Positions 7,741-16,056 of a stretch of DNA of 34,509 nucleotides are shown here, piece by piece. A program made the position numbers and the translations under genes. Source of the stretch: Deltaproteobacteria bacterium (GTDB lineage: Bacteria > Myxococcota_A > JAADFL01). The notes beneath the pieces are model-generated. The model was not told the DNA's origin and did not search any database. It was given only the letters and a program-made list of their open reading frames with translations. The DNA lies in the NCBI GenBank assembly GCA_013152945.1, contig JAADFL010000021.1, forward strand, positions 1-34,509, written 5' to 3'. Each line of letters begins with the position of its first letter. The stretch's first letter is position 1.

Positions 7741-7902
7741 GCACTTTTTTTGTCATGTGGTAGCCGAATTAAAATGTCAGTGGGAAGGGGATTCGTCCCT
7801 TAGGGGAATTTTGGGGAACTTTCGACCGATCGCGGTGCAATGACATGATGTACGGGTGTACGAATTGTATGGCGCCGGCTTTTTCAGTAGGTCGTAACTT
7901 CT
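7741..7902. other. Non-coding stretch upstream of the perR promoter
   Basis: No credible coding sequence in either direction. It holds a short hairpin at 7785-7801 (arms AAGGG and CCCTT around a TTCG-containing loop) without a following T-run in either direction, so it is not a convincing terminator. The remainder shows no recognised site. Confidence 0.4.
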
Positions 7903-8015
7903 TTAGATTGCAAGAGGTTTTGGACAGTGCGGAATTCAACCTGGGTGGGGTGGCTGCTGGGTTAGATTGCAAGAGGTTTTGGACAGTGCGGAATTCAACC
8001 TGGGTGGGGTGGCTG
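7903..8015. repeat. Perfect 54-bp tandem direct repeat, two copies
   Basis: Two identical 54-base copies at 7903-7956 and 7962-8015, a 59-bp period with 5 different bases between them. Each copy starts TTAGATTGCAAGAGG and ends GGGTGGGGTGGCTG. They lie just past the stop of the response regulator gene (8027) and are not translated in any plausible frame. Identity over 54 bp points to a recent duplication or to an element kept identical by selection. Its nature is unknown. Confidence 0.9.
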
Positions 8016-8026
8016 TGTGGCCGGAC

Positions 8027-8983
8027 CTATGACCTACCCCTGCGAGAAGGCTGGTAAAAATAATCGAAATGCTGGTAAAGGCAGATCCTGTTCCCACCTT
8101 CATCCTTGGCCCTGGAAAGGGCTCTGTCCGCAAACCTCAACAGGCTTTCTTTATCCCTGATTCCCTTACTCGGATAAAATGATATCCCCATGCTGGCCGT
8201 GAGGAATACATCCTCTCCATCAATATCGATCGGACTGTCATTCAGGTCGTTCCAAATCCTTTCTGCAACAGACAATGTGCCGGAAAAATGGGTTTTTGGT
8301 AAAATAATTAAAAATCTGTCACCGCCGAACCTGGTTACTATATCTATCTCCCGGACATCCTGCTTCAAAAGTTCCGCCACTGACTTCAACAACCTATCCC
8401 CCGCCTCTTCTCCGAGTTCCCGGTTGACCTTCTTGAATCCATCCAAGCCTAAAAGCAGGCAAGACAACGGGTCACTGTAACGCTCCGCCCGCTTGAACTC
8501 CTCGTCCAGCCGTCTCGTCATCTGGTAATGGCTCAAAACGCCTGTAAGCGGGTCTCGTGAGGAAAGCCTGTCCGAGGCCTTTCTGCTGGCACGAATCCTT
8601 TCCTGCAGATCTTTTATCCTCAGCATGGCACGGACCCTTGCCATAAGTTCCCTGTTGTTAACCGGCTTGCACAGGTAATCATCTGCACCTGATCGCAATC
8701 CTCTGACCTTACTGTCCACATCGTTTCTGGAGGTTATAAGTATTATGGGAATGAAGCGGTCACCCAGCTTGCTCTTGACTCTCTTACAGGTTTCTATTCC
8801 ATCGATGTCAGGCATTATGACGTCGAGAAGAAATAAATCAGGTAATTGTTCAGGGTCGTTGATTTTCTCCAGCACTTCTCTGCCGCTTGAAACAGCCTCG
8901 GCGTTTATTCCCTCCGAACGTATCAGTTCGGAAAGAAAATCCGCTGTGTCCAGATCATCGTCTGCGATCAGGACCTTGTGCAT
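8027..8983 (-). CDS. Response regulator with degenerate GGDEF domain
   Basis: A 318-aa protein. Residues 1-120 form a receiver domain with the acidic pair D9/D10, the phospho-acceptor D54 (LLDVIMPD), T84 and K106. Residues about 142-305 form a GGDEF domain in which the signature reads GGDRF (220-224): arginine replaces the catalytic glutamate, and the usual N-D and G-H pairs nearby are N-R and G-E. The inhibitory-site motif RxxD (R211, D214) is intact exactly five residues before the signature. So it probably binds c-di-GMP as an effector rather than making it. The start is ATG 8983, with AAAGGAAG upstream; no histidine kinase gene lies nearby. Confidence 0.88.
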   Translation of the reverse strand: MHKVLIADDDLDTADFLSELIRSEGINAEAVSSGREVLEKINDPEQLPDLFLLDVIMPDIDGIETCKRVKSKLGDRFIPIILITSRNDVDSKVRGLRSGADDYLCKPVNNRELMARVRAMLRIKDLQERIRASRKASDRLSSRDPLTGVLSHYQMTRRLDEEFKRAERYSDPLSCLLLGLDGFKKVNRELGEEAGDRLLKSVAELLKQDVREIDIVTRFGGDRFLIILPKTHFSGTLSVAERIWNDLNDSPIDIDGEDVFLTASMGISFYPSKGIRDKESLLRFADRALSRAKDEGGNRICLYQHFDYFYQPSRRGRS

Positions 8984-9093
8984 GGCTCTTCCTTTGACAG
9001 ACAGCACGACACCTTACTCAAAAAAGCTATCATGTTGCATACTACCAGAGCAATCACGGACAAGCAAGTATCCTTCACATGAACCGATAGGCA

Positions 9094-9112
9094 CATGTTG
9101 TTCTTTAACATG
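9094..9112. promoter_or_regulatory. Inverted repeat upstream of the response regulator gene
   Basis: CATGTT and AACATG form perfect 6-bp arms around 7 bases, in the 194-bp gap between the glycosyltransferase stop and the response regulator start. It could be an operator or an RNA hairpin; there is no T-run. The rest of the gap has no convincing gene. Confidence 0.25.
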
Positions 9113-9177
9113 GAACCGTTTCCCGGCCATCCATGAACGAATCCACATGACCGAATCCACGGAAACAGTGAGAGTGA

Positions 9178-9945
9178 TCAATCTTCCAGCCTGCGAACCG
9201 ACAACAATGGGAATATCCGCCCGGACAGAACCCATCGCTCTCTGAACAACTTTTCCGAATGCTTGTAGATTTCATCCAAATCCGGCCTGGTCTTGAAGCT
9301 GGCCGATTCTTCGTGTATCAACTCGGCCGTAGGTTCGTATACCGATATGAAACCCATTTCCCGAAACTTGAGCCCAAGGTCACAATCATCGTACATTCCT
9401 ATGCCGAATGCCTCGTCATATCCTCCGGCCTGCATAAAAGCGCTGGTGCGAAAAAGTACGGCTGCATGTGTAACCATGGCATACGCCCTGGGCTCGCATA
9501 CCTCCATTGCCTGCCTGGTGAAATACCGGTATACATGCCTTGGAAGTCCGGATCTCTTGTCCAGATCCACGCCTGCATGCTGAACCGTGACCAGGTCCGG
9601 GAACAACAGCTTGGCTCCTACTGCCGCTGCATCCTCGTGCCTGTCCATAGCATTCCACATGTTTTGATCCCAACCTTCAAGTGGAACGACATCCGTGTTC
9701 AACAGGAAAAAGCGATCGCTCCGAACCATTGACGCTCCCTTGTTTGCAGCAACTGGAAAGCCCCTGTTGTGCTCCATCGACACAAAGCGGTTGCCGGCCC
9801 GGCTTCCAATCTCTTCGACCGCCCTTCTGGTCTGGATGTCCGGCGAGCAATCATCGATCAATATCAGATTGTGTCCATCAAGATGACGGACAATGTTCCA
9901 AAGCAGGTCCGCCCTGCCGTAGACCGGTATCACGACCACAGCCAC
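9178..9945 (-). CDS. Family 2 glycosyltransferase
   Basis: A 255-aa GT-A-fold enzyme. It opens directly with the family strand MAVVVIPVYGR, followed by the nucleotide-sugar motif LILIDDCSPD (28-36), HNRGFPVAANKG, the DxD-like LLNTDVVP (81-88) and later DDCDLGLKFREMGF, the acceptor-side motif of GT2 enzymes. There is no membrane segment. Donor and acceptor are unknown. GTG 9945 is taken as start because AAGGGAG lies 8 bases upstream; this overlaps the end of the radical SAM gene by 16 bases, so the two are coupled and probably act on one product such as a polysaccharide or modified peptide. Confidence 0.85.
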   Translation of the reverse strand: MAVVVIPVYGRADLLWNIVRHLDGHNLILIDDCSPDIQTRRAVEEIGSRAGNRFVSMEHNRGFPVAANKGASMVRSDRFFLLNTDVVPLEGWDQNMWNAMDRHEDAAAVGAKLLFPDLVTVQHAGVDLDKRSGLPRHVYRYFTRQAMEVCEPRAYAMVTHAAVLFRTSAFMQAGGYDEAFGIGMYDDCDLGLKFREMGFISVYEPTAELIHEESASFKTRPDLDEIYKHSEKLFRERWVLSGRIFPLLSVRRLED

Positions 9946-10847
9946 GGTGCATGCTCCCTTGAAAGATAGGACAAACTGTACGGGCCGTCTATGAAACACT
10001 CATTTTTGAAGCAATCTTCCGCTTCGGCCCCCCGGACCATTGCCTCCCACCGGGACGACACTTTTTCAATAGGCAAACCGCCAGGGTGTGAATGACAAAT
10101 CCTGAAGGTACAATCCGGCTCAACCACGCCCGACAACCGTTTCGCCTGACACGGCCTGTGACTTCCCGTACGCAAAAATTCAGGTATGGCCGCCGTGAAT
10201 TCAAGGTTGCCCCGCGCCCGTTTCGGCAGCCTGCTCAACAGAATTTCAAGCTCATCTATTTGGGCCGCACTCCATCCCGTGTCCATCCGTGCCCTGAAAT
10301 AAGACCCGGATACAGCAGGCCTCAATGCAATTTCGCAATCATAGTAATCCGCTATCTGTGCGACCTGGGCCAGACCCTGCACCTCTCCCGGAACGAGTGT
10401 GACCGACAGCCTGGGCTTCTTTGTGAACAACTCCCTGACACAAAGCAATGCACGAAGGACCTCATCATAGGAACCCGGGACGCCCCTCCTGCGGTCGTGA
10501 ATCGGAGCAAAACCGTCGAGGCTCAGACACACCAGCAAATCCGGATCGACTTTCGCCAGTTTTTCGAGCGCAGGTACAATCCGCCAGCCGTTGCTTACCA
10601 CCGCCCTTTCCCTTGCATCCGGAAACCGATCTCTGGCCATGCGCACGGCGCGCTCCAGGCCGGGATGCAGGAAGGGCTCGCCTCCAAACCAGTTGATATA
10701 CTCCAGCCTGTCGAAAAAAGAGCCCTCAAGGCCGTGAAAAAGCCTGTCGATGTCCAGGAAAGGGGGATTGTCGACCTTCCACAAGTTACATGTACGGCAT
10801 TGGAAATTACATGCCCATGTTAGAGATATACTAAGCAACTTTATCAC
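9930..10847 (-). CDS. Radical SAM protein
   Basis: A 305-aa protein with the radical SAM cluster motif C13-x3-C17-x2-C20 (ACNFQCRTCNLW) and the glycine motif NWFGGEPFLHP that binds SAM. The C-terminal part has additional cysteines (RPCQAKR, EPDCTFRICHS, DCFKNECF) in a spacing like SPASM auxiliary-cluster domains, which suggests a peptide- or sugar-modifying enzyme. The substrate cannot be read. GTG 10847 is preferred as start (GGTGGAG 7 bases upstream); ATG 10868 would add seven residues. It is followed by the overlapping glycosyltransferase. It reads away from the DUF1566 gene across a shared 215-bp region. Confidence 0.82.
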   Translation of the reverse strand: MIKLLSISLTWACNFQCRTCNLWKVDNPPFLDIDRLFHGLEGSFFDRLEYINWFGGEPFLHPGLERAVRMARDRFPDARERAVVSNGWRIVPALEKLAKVDPDLLVCLSLDGFAPIHDRRRGVPGSYDEVLRALLCVRELFTKKPRLSVTLVPGEVQGLAQVAQIADYYDCEIALRPAVSGSYFRARMDTGWSAAQIDELEILLSRLPKRARGNLEFTAAIPEFLRTGSHRPCQAKRLSGVVEPDCTFRICHSHPGGLPIEKVSSRWEAMVRGAEAEDCFKNECFIDGPYSLSYLSREHAPWLWS

Positions 10848-10916
10848 TGATTTACTCCACCATTGCACTTCTTCACCGCATGGCAGCGGCCATGTTCGGC
10901 AGTCCCGAATCTAGGA

Positions 10917-10940
10917 AACTTTACCTATATTTGTAAAGTT
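10917..10940. promoter_or_regulatory. 24-bp inverted repeat in a divergent promoter region
   Basis: Perfect 8-bp arms AACTTTAC and GTAAAGTT separated by 8 bases. It sits between the divergent radical SAM (minus) and DUF1566 (plus) genes, 70-120 bases from both starts, in AT-rich sequence. This is the form of a dimer-binding operator that could control both directions. The protein is unknown. Confidence 0.5.
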
Positions 10941-11062
10941 GCAGTGTCAAAAAAAACTATCGCCAATGTTTCAAACTCTTGCAAGTCGGATGTTTCCGAT
11001 GTAGGAAGACATCAAGATGTTTTTTTGGCTTTTTACGAATTGTACAAAAGGAGAAGAATGTC

Positions 11063-11575
11063 ATGAAAAGAAAGCCGACTGGAATTACATTGGCTGTATC
11101 CGCATTAATCATCTTGGCCGGAGGCATGGCGATTGCCGAAGGCCAGGCAAGCCAGTCTCGATGGAAAATCAATACTGAAACCGTGGTCGATACCCAGACC
11201 GGTTTGATGTGGCAGAGGAAAGCCCCCCGGGTCACCTTGTTTTGGGAGCAAACGCAAAGGTATTGCGAGGGGCTCAAACTGGCCGGTTTCTCGGACTGGC
11301 GCATGCCCACGGCAAAAGAGCAAAAAAGCCTGGTACAGGGCTGCAAGACGGATAAGACCTGCAAGCCGGGAAAAGGCCCCGGAGAGAACGGCTGCTACTG
11401 GCAACCCGCAATATGGTCAGGTGGCTGCACCCGGTACTGGAACTCCGATTCCACTGGTGATAAAGGTTTCGGTTATGCACTCGACTTTCGTGACGGGAGT
11501 ATGAAAAAGTATTTCAAGGACGGTAACGTGGTAGGACCGTATGTCCGTTGCGTACGGGGTCCTGTCACCAAGTGA
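11063..11575 (+). CDS. Secreted DUF1566 domain protein
   Basis: A 170-aa protein with an N-terminal signal peptide (basic MKRK, then a hydrophobic run, cleavage likely after AIA near residue 25). The rest is a DUF1566 (Lcl-like) domain: VVDTQTGLMWQR, FSDWRMPTAKE, a cysteine-rich centre and a closing FRDGSMKKYF...YVRCVRG. Such domains are found in exported proteins of unknown role. An AAAAGGAG ribosome site precedes the ATG. No clear partner gene; the next gene, aroB, is 116 bases downstream and probably separately expressed. Confidence 0.82.
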   Translation: MKRKPTGITLAVSALIILAGGMAIAEGQASQSRWKINTETVVDTQTGLMWQRKAPRVTLFWEQTQRYCEGLKLAGFSDWRMPTAKEQKSLVQGCKTDKTCKPGKGPGENGCYWQPAIWSGGCTRYWNSDSTGDKGFGYALDFRDGSMKKYFKDGNVVGPYVRCVRGPVTK

Positions 11576-11691
11576 CAGAATCCCGATTCCCCCGCAAACC
11601 GGACTCTCCGGGTTCTCCCGATGTCACCGATCCAAAACAGTGCATTTGAATTTTATTAGCACTGAACGATATGGGATATACAAGGAGGTTT

Positions 11692-12825
11692 ATGCCCGGA
11701 AACCACTTGTCGAACCGGGGAAAACCACGCGGAGCAGGTACCGTATTCATGCTTGTAATTGAAGATTTTGGATACAAGGTCATTATTGGACACGGCGTCC
11801 TTGGTAAACTCGTGGATGCCTTGAATCCGGGGGCTTCATCCGTATGCATCGTGGCCGATGAACGGGTGTATTCGATACATGGACAAAAATTGATTTCATG
11901 CCTGCCCGAAACCATGCGGGTCGAAAAAATAACCTTTCCCCCGGGAGAGGCCGGCAAAACCAGGCAAACCAAGGAATTTATCGAAGACACCATGCTTGGG
12001 GCCGGGCTGGACAGAGATACGAATGTGCTTTCCTTTGGTGGAGGCGTGACATCCGATCTTGCAGGCTTTGTAGCAGGCACCTACATGAGGGGAATTCAAT
12101 GGACTTCTGTTCCAACTTCTTTGCTGGCGGCCGTCGATGCATCCCTTGGCGGCAAAACAGGAGTGGACACGAAGTACGGCAAGAACCTTGTAGGCATGAT
12201 ACATCAGCCGAGAGCCGTTCTCATCGACGTCGATCTCTTGTCCACCCTGCCTGCCGGCGAAGTCGAGAACGGCCTGGCCGAGATGGTCAAGCATGCGGTG
12301 CTTGCAGATCGTTCCTACCTGTCGAGCCTGGTGCGGGCAGGACCGATGTTCACATCCGATCCCGTTCATTCGGTTGATCTCATAGCCGAATCCGTGAAGA
12401 TAAAGGCAATTTTTGCAGCACATGATATTCATGACCATGGAACGAGACGTATTCTGAACTTCGGCCACACAATCGGACATGCCCTGGAACTGGCCACAGG
12501 CTATGGCATCAGCCACGGCCGGGCTGTTTCCATCGGCATGTGTGCCGAGCTATGGGCAGCCGTAATATCCGGTCTCTTCGAAAGTGCTGACCTGGAGTAC
12601 GTCTGCCAGGCCCTGTTAAATCTGGGCCTCCCGGTAAGCCTGCCCAAGGGTGTTTCACCGGAAGAAATATTGCAGGCTATGACCATGGACAAAAAGAGAG
12701 CCAACGGCCGTATCTTTATATCTCTGCCCCGGGGTATGGGAAAACCGTATGCAAACATGGAGCGTCCTGTCGTCGTGGTACAAGAGGACACCGTGCTCTC
12801 CGCGCTCGAGAAGGTGGCCAAATGA
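11692..12825 (+). CDS. aroB: 3-dehydroquinate synthase
   Basis: A 377-aa enzyme that closes DAHP to 3-dehydroquinate, the second step of the shikimate pathway, using NAD and zinc. Visible motifs are FGGGVTSDLAGFVAGTYMRG (nucleotide site), VPTSLLAAVDASLGGKTGVD, KNLVGMIHQP, NGLAEMVKHA with a zinc-ligand glutamate, and the zinc histidines in LNFGHTIGHALE and SHGRAVSIGM. ATG 11692 follows AAGGAGG by a short 3-base gap; ATG 11671 (upstream, no site) and ATG 11749 (MLVIEDFGYKV, homology-like start) are alternatives. It overlaps aroDE by 4 bases and heads a four-gene operon. Confidence 0.95.
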   Translation: MPGNHLSNRGKPRGAGTVFMLVIEDFGYKVIIGHGVLGKLVDALNPGASSVCIVADERVYSIHGQKLISCLPETMRVEKITFPPGEAGKTRQTKEFIEDTMLGAGLDRDTNVLSFGGGVTSDLAGFVAGTYMRGIQWTSVPTSLLAAVDASLGGKTGVDTKYGKNLVGMIHQPRAVLIDVDLLSTLPAGEVENGLAEMVKHAVLADRSYLSSLVRAGPMFTSDPVHSVDLIAESVKIKAIFAAHDIHDHGTRRILNFGHTIGHALELATGYGISHGRAVSIGMCAELWAAVISGLFESADLEYVCQALLNLGLPVSLPKGVSPEEILQAMTMDKKRANGRIFISLPRGMGKPYANMERPVVVVQEDTVLSALEKVAK

Positions 12826-14306
12826 TCTGCCTTACGGGAAGTGAGGCACGTCTAGACCAGGTAGCCCGAAGGATTGAGGGCAATCAGGATTGTGATTTGT
12901 TCGAAATCAGGCTCGACCTGCTCGAACACCTTTCTGCTCCGGGTGATCCTCCGGGCCCTGCCGGAAAACTCATCGTCACATGCCGGCCTGCCAGGCAGGG
13001 CGGCGGATTCAACGGAACAGAACGTGAACGGCTCCTCGTACTCTCGAAATTCTTGAGCCGCTGGAAACCCGGCTGGCTGGATATCGAGTTCGACACTCCA
13101 AAGCCGATGAAGAAAGAGATCCTGGAGCAGGCGGGAAAAATCTCCACCAAGGTAATTGTATCCGACCACGAGCTGAATGGTTTTCCAAGACAGGGCCTAT
13201 CCGATGCCTTGGAACAGCTTGCCGCCGAAAATACGGACGCTTTCAAGTTCGCTGTAACAGTACACGACGCAGGGGACCTAAAAGACATACTGGAATACGG
13301 CAAGAGCTTCTCCTCGCGCAAGGAGCATGCGGTATTGATCGGAATGGGACCTGCCGGGCTGCTTTCCAGGGCGCTTTACGACCGCTTCGGCTCATCATGG
13401 TGTTACCTGGCCCAAAGCCGGTCTATGACCACCGCTTCCGGTCAAATGGACACCGATACGTTCAAGTCCTATGGACTGCCGTTGAAACCCGGGGCGGAAT
13501 TGTACGTGCTGATGGGGGGGCCTCAGGTTATGCTTTCACCCGGTCCCGCCGTATACAACAAGCTTTTCCGGGAAACCGGCTTCAATGGCGTTTACTTGCC
13601 GGTGATCACGAAACGCCCGGGGGAAACACTGGACCTGCTGGCCTTGCTTGGTTGCAAGGGAGCAAGCGTCACCATGCCCCTCAAGGCTCGCTGCCTAGCC
13701 TCGACGGATCGCGTATCCATCGAGGCGGAACGCTCGGGTTCCTTGAACACGCTGACCTTTGAAAGCCGGGGATCTTTGAGAGGTCACTCGACCGACGGCC
13801 TTGGCGCAACAGCCGCCTTGAGAACTAAAATTAGAGATCTAAAGGACAAGAAAGCCGTTGTCCTGGGCACGGGCGGAACCGCATCATCTATCGCATATGC
13901 ACTCCAAAGAGCAGGAACCGCGGTTACTATCCTCGGAAGAGACCTGTCCAGGGCCAAGACGCTCGGACACAGGCTCGGAGCCGGGGCAGGCCGTCTGGAT
14001 GAGCTTTCAGGCCTGAATTTCGACATACTTGTAAATGCCACACCCGTAGGCATGAACCGTGAAGAAGAGAGCCTGGTGCGGGATACGAGTCTGCTGGCAG
14101 GCAAGGTCGTGCTGGACGTGATTCTCTCACCGAGCACAAGGCTTCTGCGCGACACAATCGATGCGGGTGGTACTCCAATAAGCGGCGTCCGAATGTGGGC
14201 CGAGCAAGGCAGGCTCCAGTTGGAGGATTGGGGCATAGTAAACATACATGGAGATCGCCTTTTCGCCGAGGCCACCGCTTTTTTCGAGACCATGGAGAAA
14301 CAATGA
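12822..14306 (+). CDS. aroDE: Fused 3-dehydroquinate dehydratase (type I) / shikimate dehydrogenase
   Basis: A 494-aa bifunctional enzyme for steps three and four of the shikimate pathway. Residues 1-225 are a type I dehydratase: E29-R30 (FEIRLDLLE), H116 (SDHE), the Schiff-base lysine K142 (FKFAV), MGPAGLLSR and R200. Residues 226-494 are an AroE domain: SPGPAVYNKLF in place of the usual SP-HN motif, K288 in GASVTMPLK, NT at 309-310, D325 in GHSTDGLGA, and the NADP loop GTGGTA (349-354). Fused AroDE is well known in plants and chlamydiae. Substrate-site changes (Y-N for H-N, GASVT for GANVT) are mild. It overlaps aroB and aroA by ATGA junctions. Confidence 0.93.
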   Translation: MICLTGSEARLDQVARRIEGNQDCDLFEIRLDLLEHLSAPGDPPGPAGKLIVTCRPARQGGGFNGTERERLLVLSKFLSRWKPGWLDIEFDTPKPMKKEILEQAGKISTKVIVSDHELNGFPRQGLSDALEQLAAENTDAFKFAVTVHDAGDLKDILEYGKSFSSRKEHAVLIGMGPAGLLSRALYDRFGSSWCYLAQSRSMTTASGQMDTDTFKSYGLPLKPGAELYVLMGGPQVMLSPGPAVYNKLFRETGFNGVYLPVITKRPGETLDLLALLGCKGASVTMPLKARCLASTDRVSIEAERSGSLNTLTFESRGSLRGHSTDGLGATAALRTKIRDLKDKKAVVLGTGGTASSIAYALQRAGTAVTILGRDLSRAKTLGHRLGAGAGRLDELSGLNFDILVNATPVGMNREEESLVRDTSLLAGKVVLDVILSPSTRLLRDTIDAGGTPISGVRMWAEQGRLQLEDWGIVNIHGDRLFAEATAFFETMEKQ

Positions 14307-15514
14307 CCGTCCCACATGTCGAGATCAAGGTGCCGCCCTCCAAAAGTGCCACCCAGAGGGCACTGGTGCTGGCCTCCCTTGGAGAAAGGGCCTGCAACAT
14401 ACGCAACCCCCTTGATTGCGACGATTCACGAATGCTCCGAAATGCCCTGGCAGAGTTTGGCGTACAAGTGTCCGGACACAAAGAAGGCTGGATAGTTACT
14501 CCTCCGGACAAATATCAGGTGCCTGCCGGTGTATTGTTCCTGGAAAATGCGGGCACGGCCGTCAGGTTCCTGGCCGGCTTGTCGATTGTACTGCCTGGAC
14601 CTTATACAATAGATGGAAACAAGGCCATGAGATCCAGGCCGATGTCTTCGCTTCTTGATGCGCTTAGACGATACGGGGTGCAGGTAAACGAACAGGGCAA
14701 GCCGGGGTGCCCCCCTGTCGAGCTTTATAACAGCTTCACAAACAAGAAATCAGTTGCGTACCCGCCGGTCGTATTGAGATTGGTCACAGGCATATCCAGC
14801 CAGGAACTCTCGGCCATCTTGCTGGCCGGAGCCGCATTCAAGCAAGGACTGGATTTGGTTCTCGATGGAGATATACCCTCACTGCCGTACGTGCGCTTGA
14901 CCCTGGGCATGTTGAGGTCCTTTGGATTGCACGCAGATGAAAAAAAACCGGGCTTATTCGAAGTCAGGGGAGGACCACCAAGAATATCCGGTTACGAGGT
15001 GGAAGGAGACTGGTCTAGCGCAAGCTACCCCCTTGCAGCAGGTATGCTCACAGGCAGGAAGGTCGAGCTGGAAAACGTCCGGCAGGATTCTCTACAGGGT
15101 GACAAGGCTATCCCCGGGATCCTCGAAGAACTCGGACAACCCGAAAACATTGATCTCGACATGGGAGAAACTCCGGACTTGGTCCCGACCGTTATTGCTT
15201 GTGCCCTTTTCAGGAAGTCTGATACGCGGATCACCAATGTAAGTCATTTGAGATACAAGGAGAGTAATCGCCTCCTCGTCCTGGTGAATGAACTGGCCAA
15301 ACTCGGGGCCCTGATTGAAGAAACCCCCGACGGCATACACGTCCGGCCGTCCCGGCTCAAGGGTGAAGTGACCCTGAACCCCCACAAAGACCACAGGATG
15401 GCCATGGCATTCGGGCTGGTTTCTCTACGCGTGCCCGGAATACGAGTAATGGATCAATCCTGTGTATCCAAATCATACCCGGGTTTCTGGGAAATGCTGG
15501 AGGCTTTCAGGTGA
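14303..15514 (+). CDS. aroA: 3-phosphoshikimate 1-carboxyvinyltransferase (EPSP synthase)
   Basis: A 403-aa enzyme joining PEP to shikimate 3-phosphate. Motifs: K14 in PPSKSATQRALVLASL, NAGTAVRF (82-89) which binds PEP, SRPMSSLLDAL, SSQELSAILLAG, DWSSASYPLAAG, TPDLVPTVIACAL with the catalytic aspartate, LRYKESNRL and DHRMAMAFGLV. The length is slightly short of the usual 420-440. The start ATG overlaps the aroDE stop and has GGAG before it; an earlier frame start at 14195 inside aroDE is rejected. It overlaps aroK by 4 bases (GTGA). Confidence 0.95.
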   Translation: MTVPHVEIKVPPSKSATQRALVLASLGERACNIRNPLDCDDSRMLRNALAEFGVQVSGHKEGWIVTPPDKYQVPAGVLFLENAGTAVRFLAGLSIVLPGPYTIDGNKAMRSRPMSSLLDALRRYGVQVNEQGKPGCPPVELYNSFTNKKSVAYPPVVLRLVTGISSQELSAILLAGAAFKQGLDLVLDGDIPSLPYVRLTLGMLRSFGLHADEKKPGLFEVRGGPPRISGYEVEGDWSSASYPLAAGMLTGRKVELENVRQDSLQGDKAIPGILEELGQPENIDLDMGETPDLVPTVIACALFRKSDTRITNVSHLRYKESNRLLVLVNELAKLGALIEETPDGIHVRPSRLKGEVTLNPHKDHRMAMAFGLVSLRVPGIRVMDQSCVSKSYPGFWEMLEAFR

Positions 15515-16056
15515 AGCTCATACTTGTTGGAGTCAGGGGTTCGGGCAAAACCACTGTAGGCTCCATGGCGGCCGAGGAGATTGGAGCCGGATTTATCGAC
15601 ATGGATACCGAGATCGAAGCGGTTGCAGGCAACAAGATAAGTGATATCTTCGCAGGCACCGGCGGGGAGAGCAAGTTCAGGAGCCTCGAGTCCCTTGTGC
15701 TTTTAAGAATTGCCGACATGAATCCACCTGAAAAGGATTTGATTATATCCACGGGCGGCGGCATTGTGATCGAGAGAAGAAACAGGAAGATTCTCCGCAG
15801 GATGGGGCACGTTGTCTGGCTGCAGGTCAGCGCGGATCAGGCCGTCTCCAGAACAGCAGGCTCGGACAGGCCCTCCCTGACCGGGCTTTATCCTCTCGAT
15901 GAAGCAAAAAAAATGATTTCCAGTAGATGGAACCTGTACGAATCAATTGCCGACAGCGTGGTTGTTACAGACGCAAGGACGATACAAGACGTATGCAACG
16001 AAATCGTTACAATCTGGCACGAACTCAATCCAGCCGAATTCAAATCAGGCAGATGA
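15511..16056 (+). CDS. aroK: Shikimate kinase
   Basis: A 181-aa P-loop kinase that phosphorylates shikimate with ATP. Walker A GVRGSGKT (7-14), the shikimate-binding D30-x-D32 (FIDMDTEIE), R57 (ESKFRSLE), STGGGIV (80-86) and the lid RPSLTG are all present. It starts at GTG within the end of aroA and is the last gene of the aro operon. Its end overlaps the end of hpnE, which comes from the opposite strand, by about 12 bases. Chorismate synthase (aroC) is not in the window. Confidence 0.93.
   Translation: MKLILVGVRGSGKTTVGSMAAEEIGAGFIDMDTEIEAVAGNKISDIFAGTGGESKFRSLESLVLLRIADMNPPEKDLIISTGGGIVIERRNRKILRRMGHVVWLQVSADQAVSRTAGSDRPSLTGLYPLDEAKKMISSRWNLYESIADSVVVTDARTIQDVCNEIVTIWHELNPAEFKSGR

Noticed and set aside
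7785-7801. Rho-independent terminator
   Set aside because: The hairpin is short and has no T-run in either direction.
7903-8015. CRISPR array
   Set aside because: Only two copies with a 5-base separation and no cas genes; this is a tandem duplication.
9014-9235. Possible 73-aa gene between the glycosyltransferase and the response regulator
   Set aside because: It overlaps the glycosyltransferase end, has no ribosome site and no recognisable features.
14195-14302. Upstream start for aroA inside aroDE
   Set aside because: The family begins at MTVPHVEIKVPPSKS, and ATG 14303 forms the same ATGA overlap seen at the aroB-aroDE junction.
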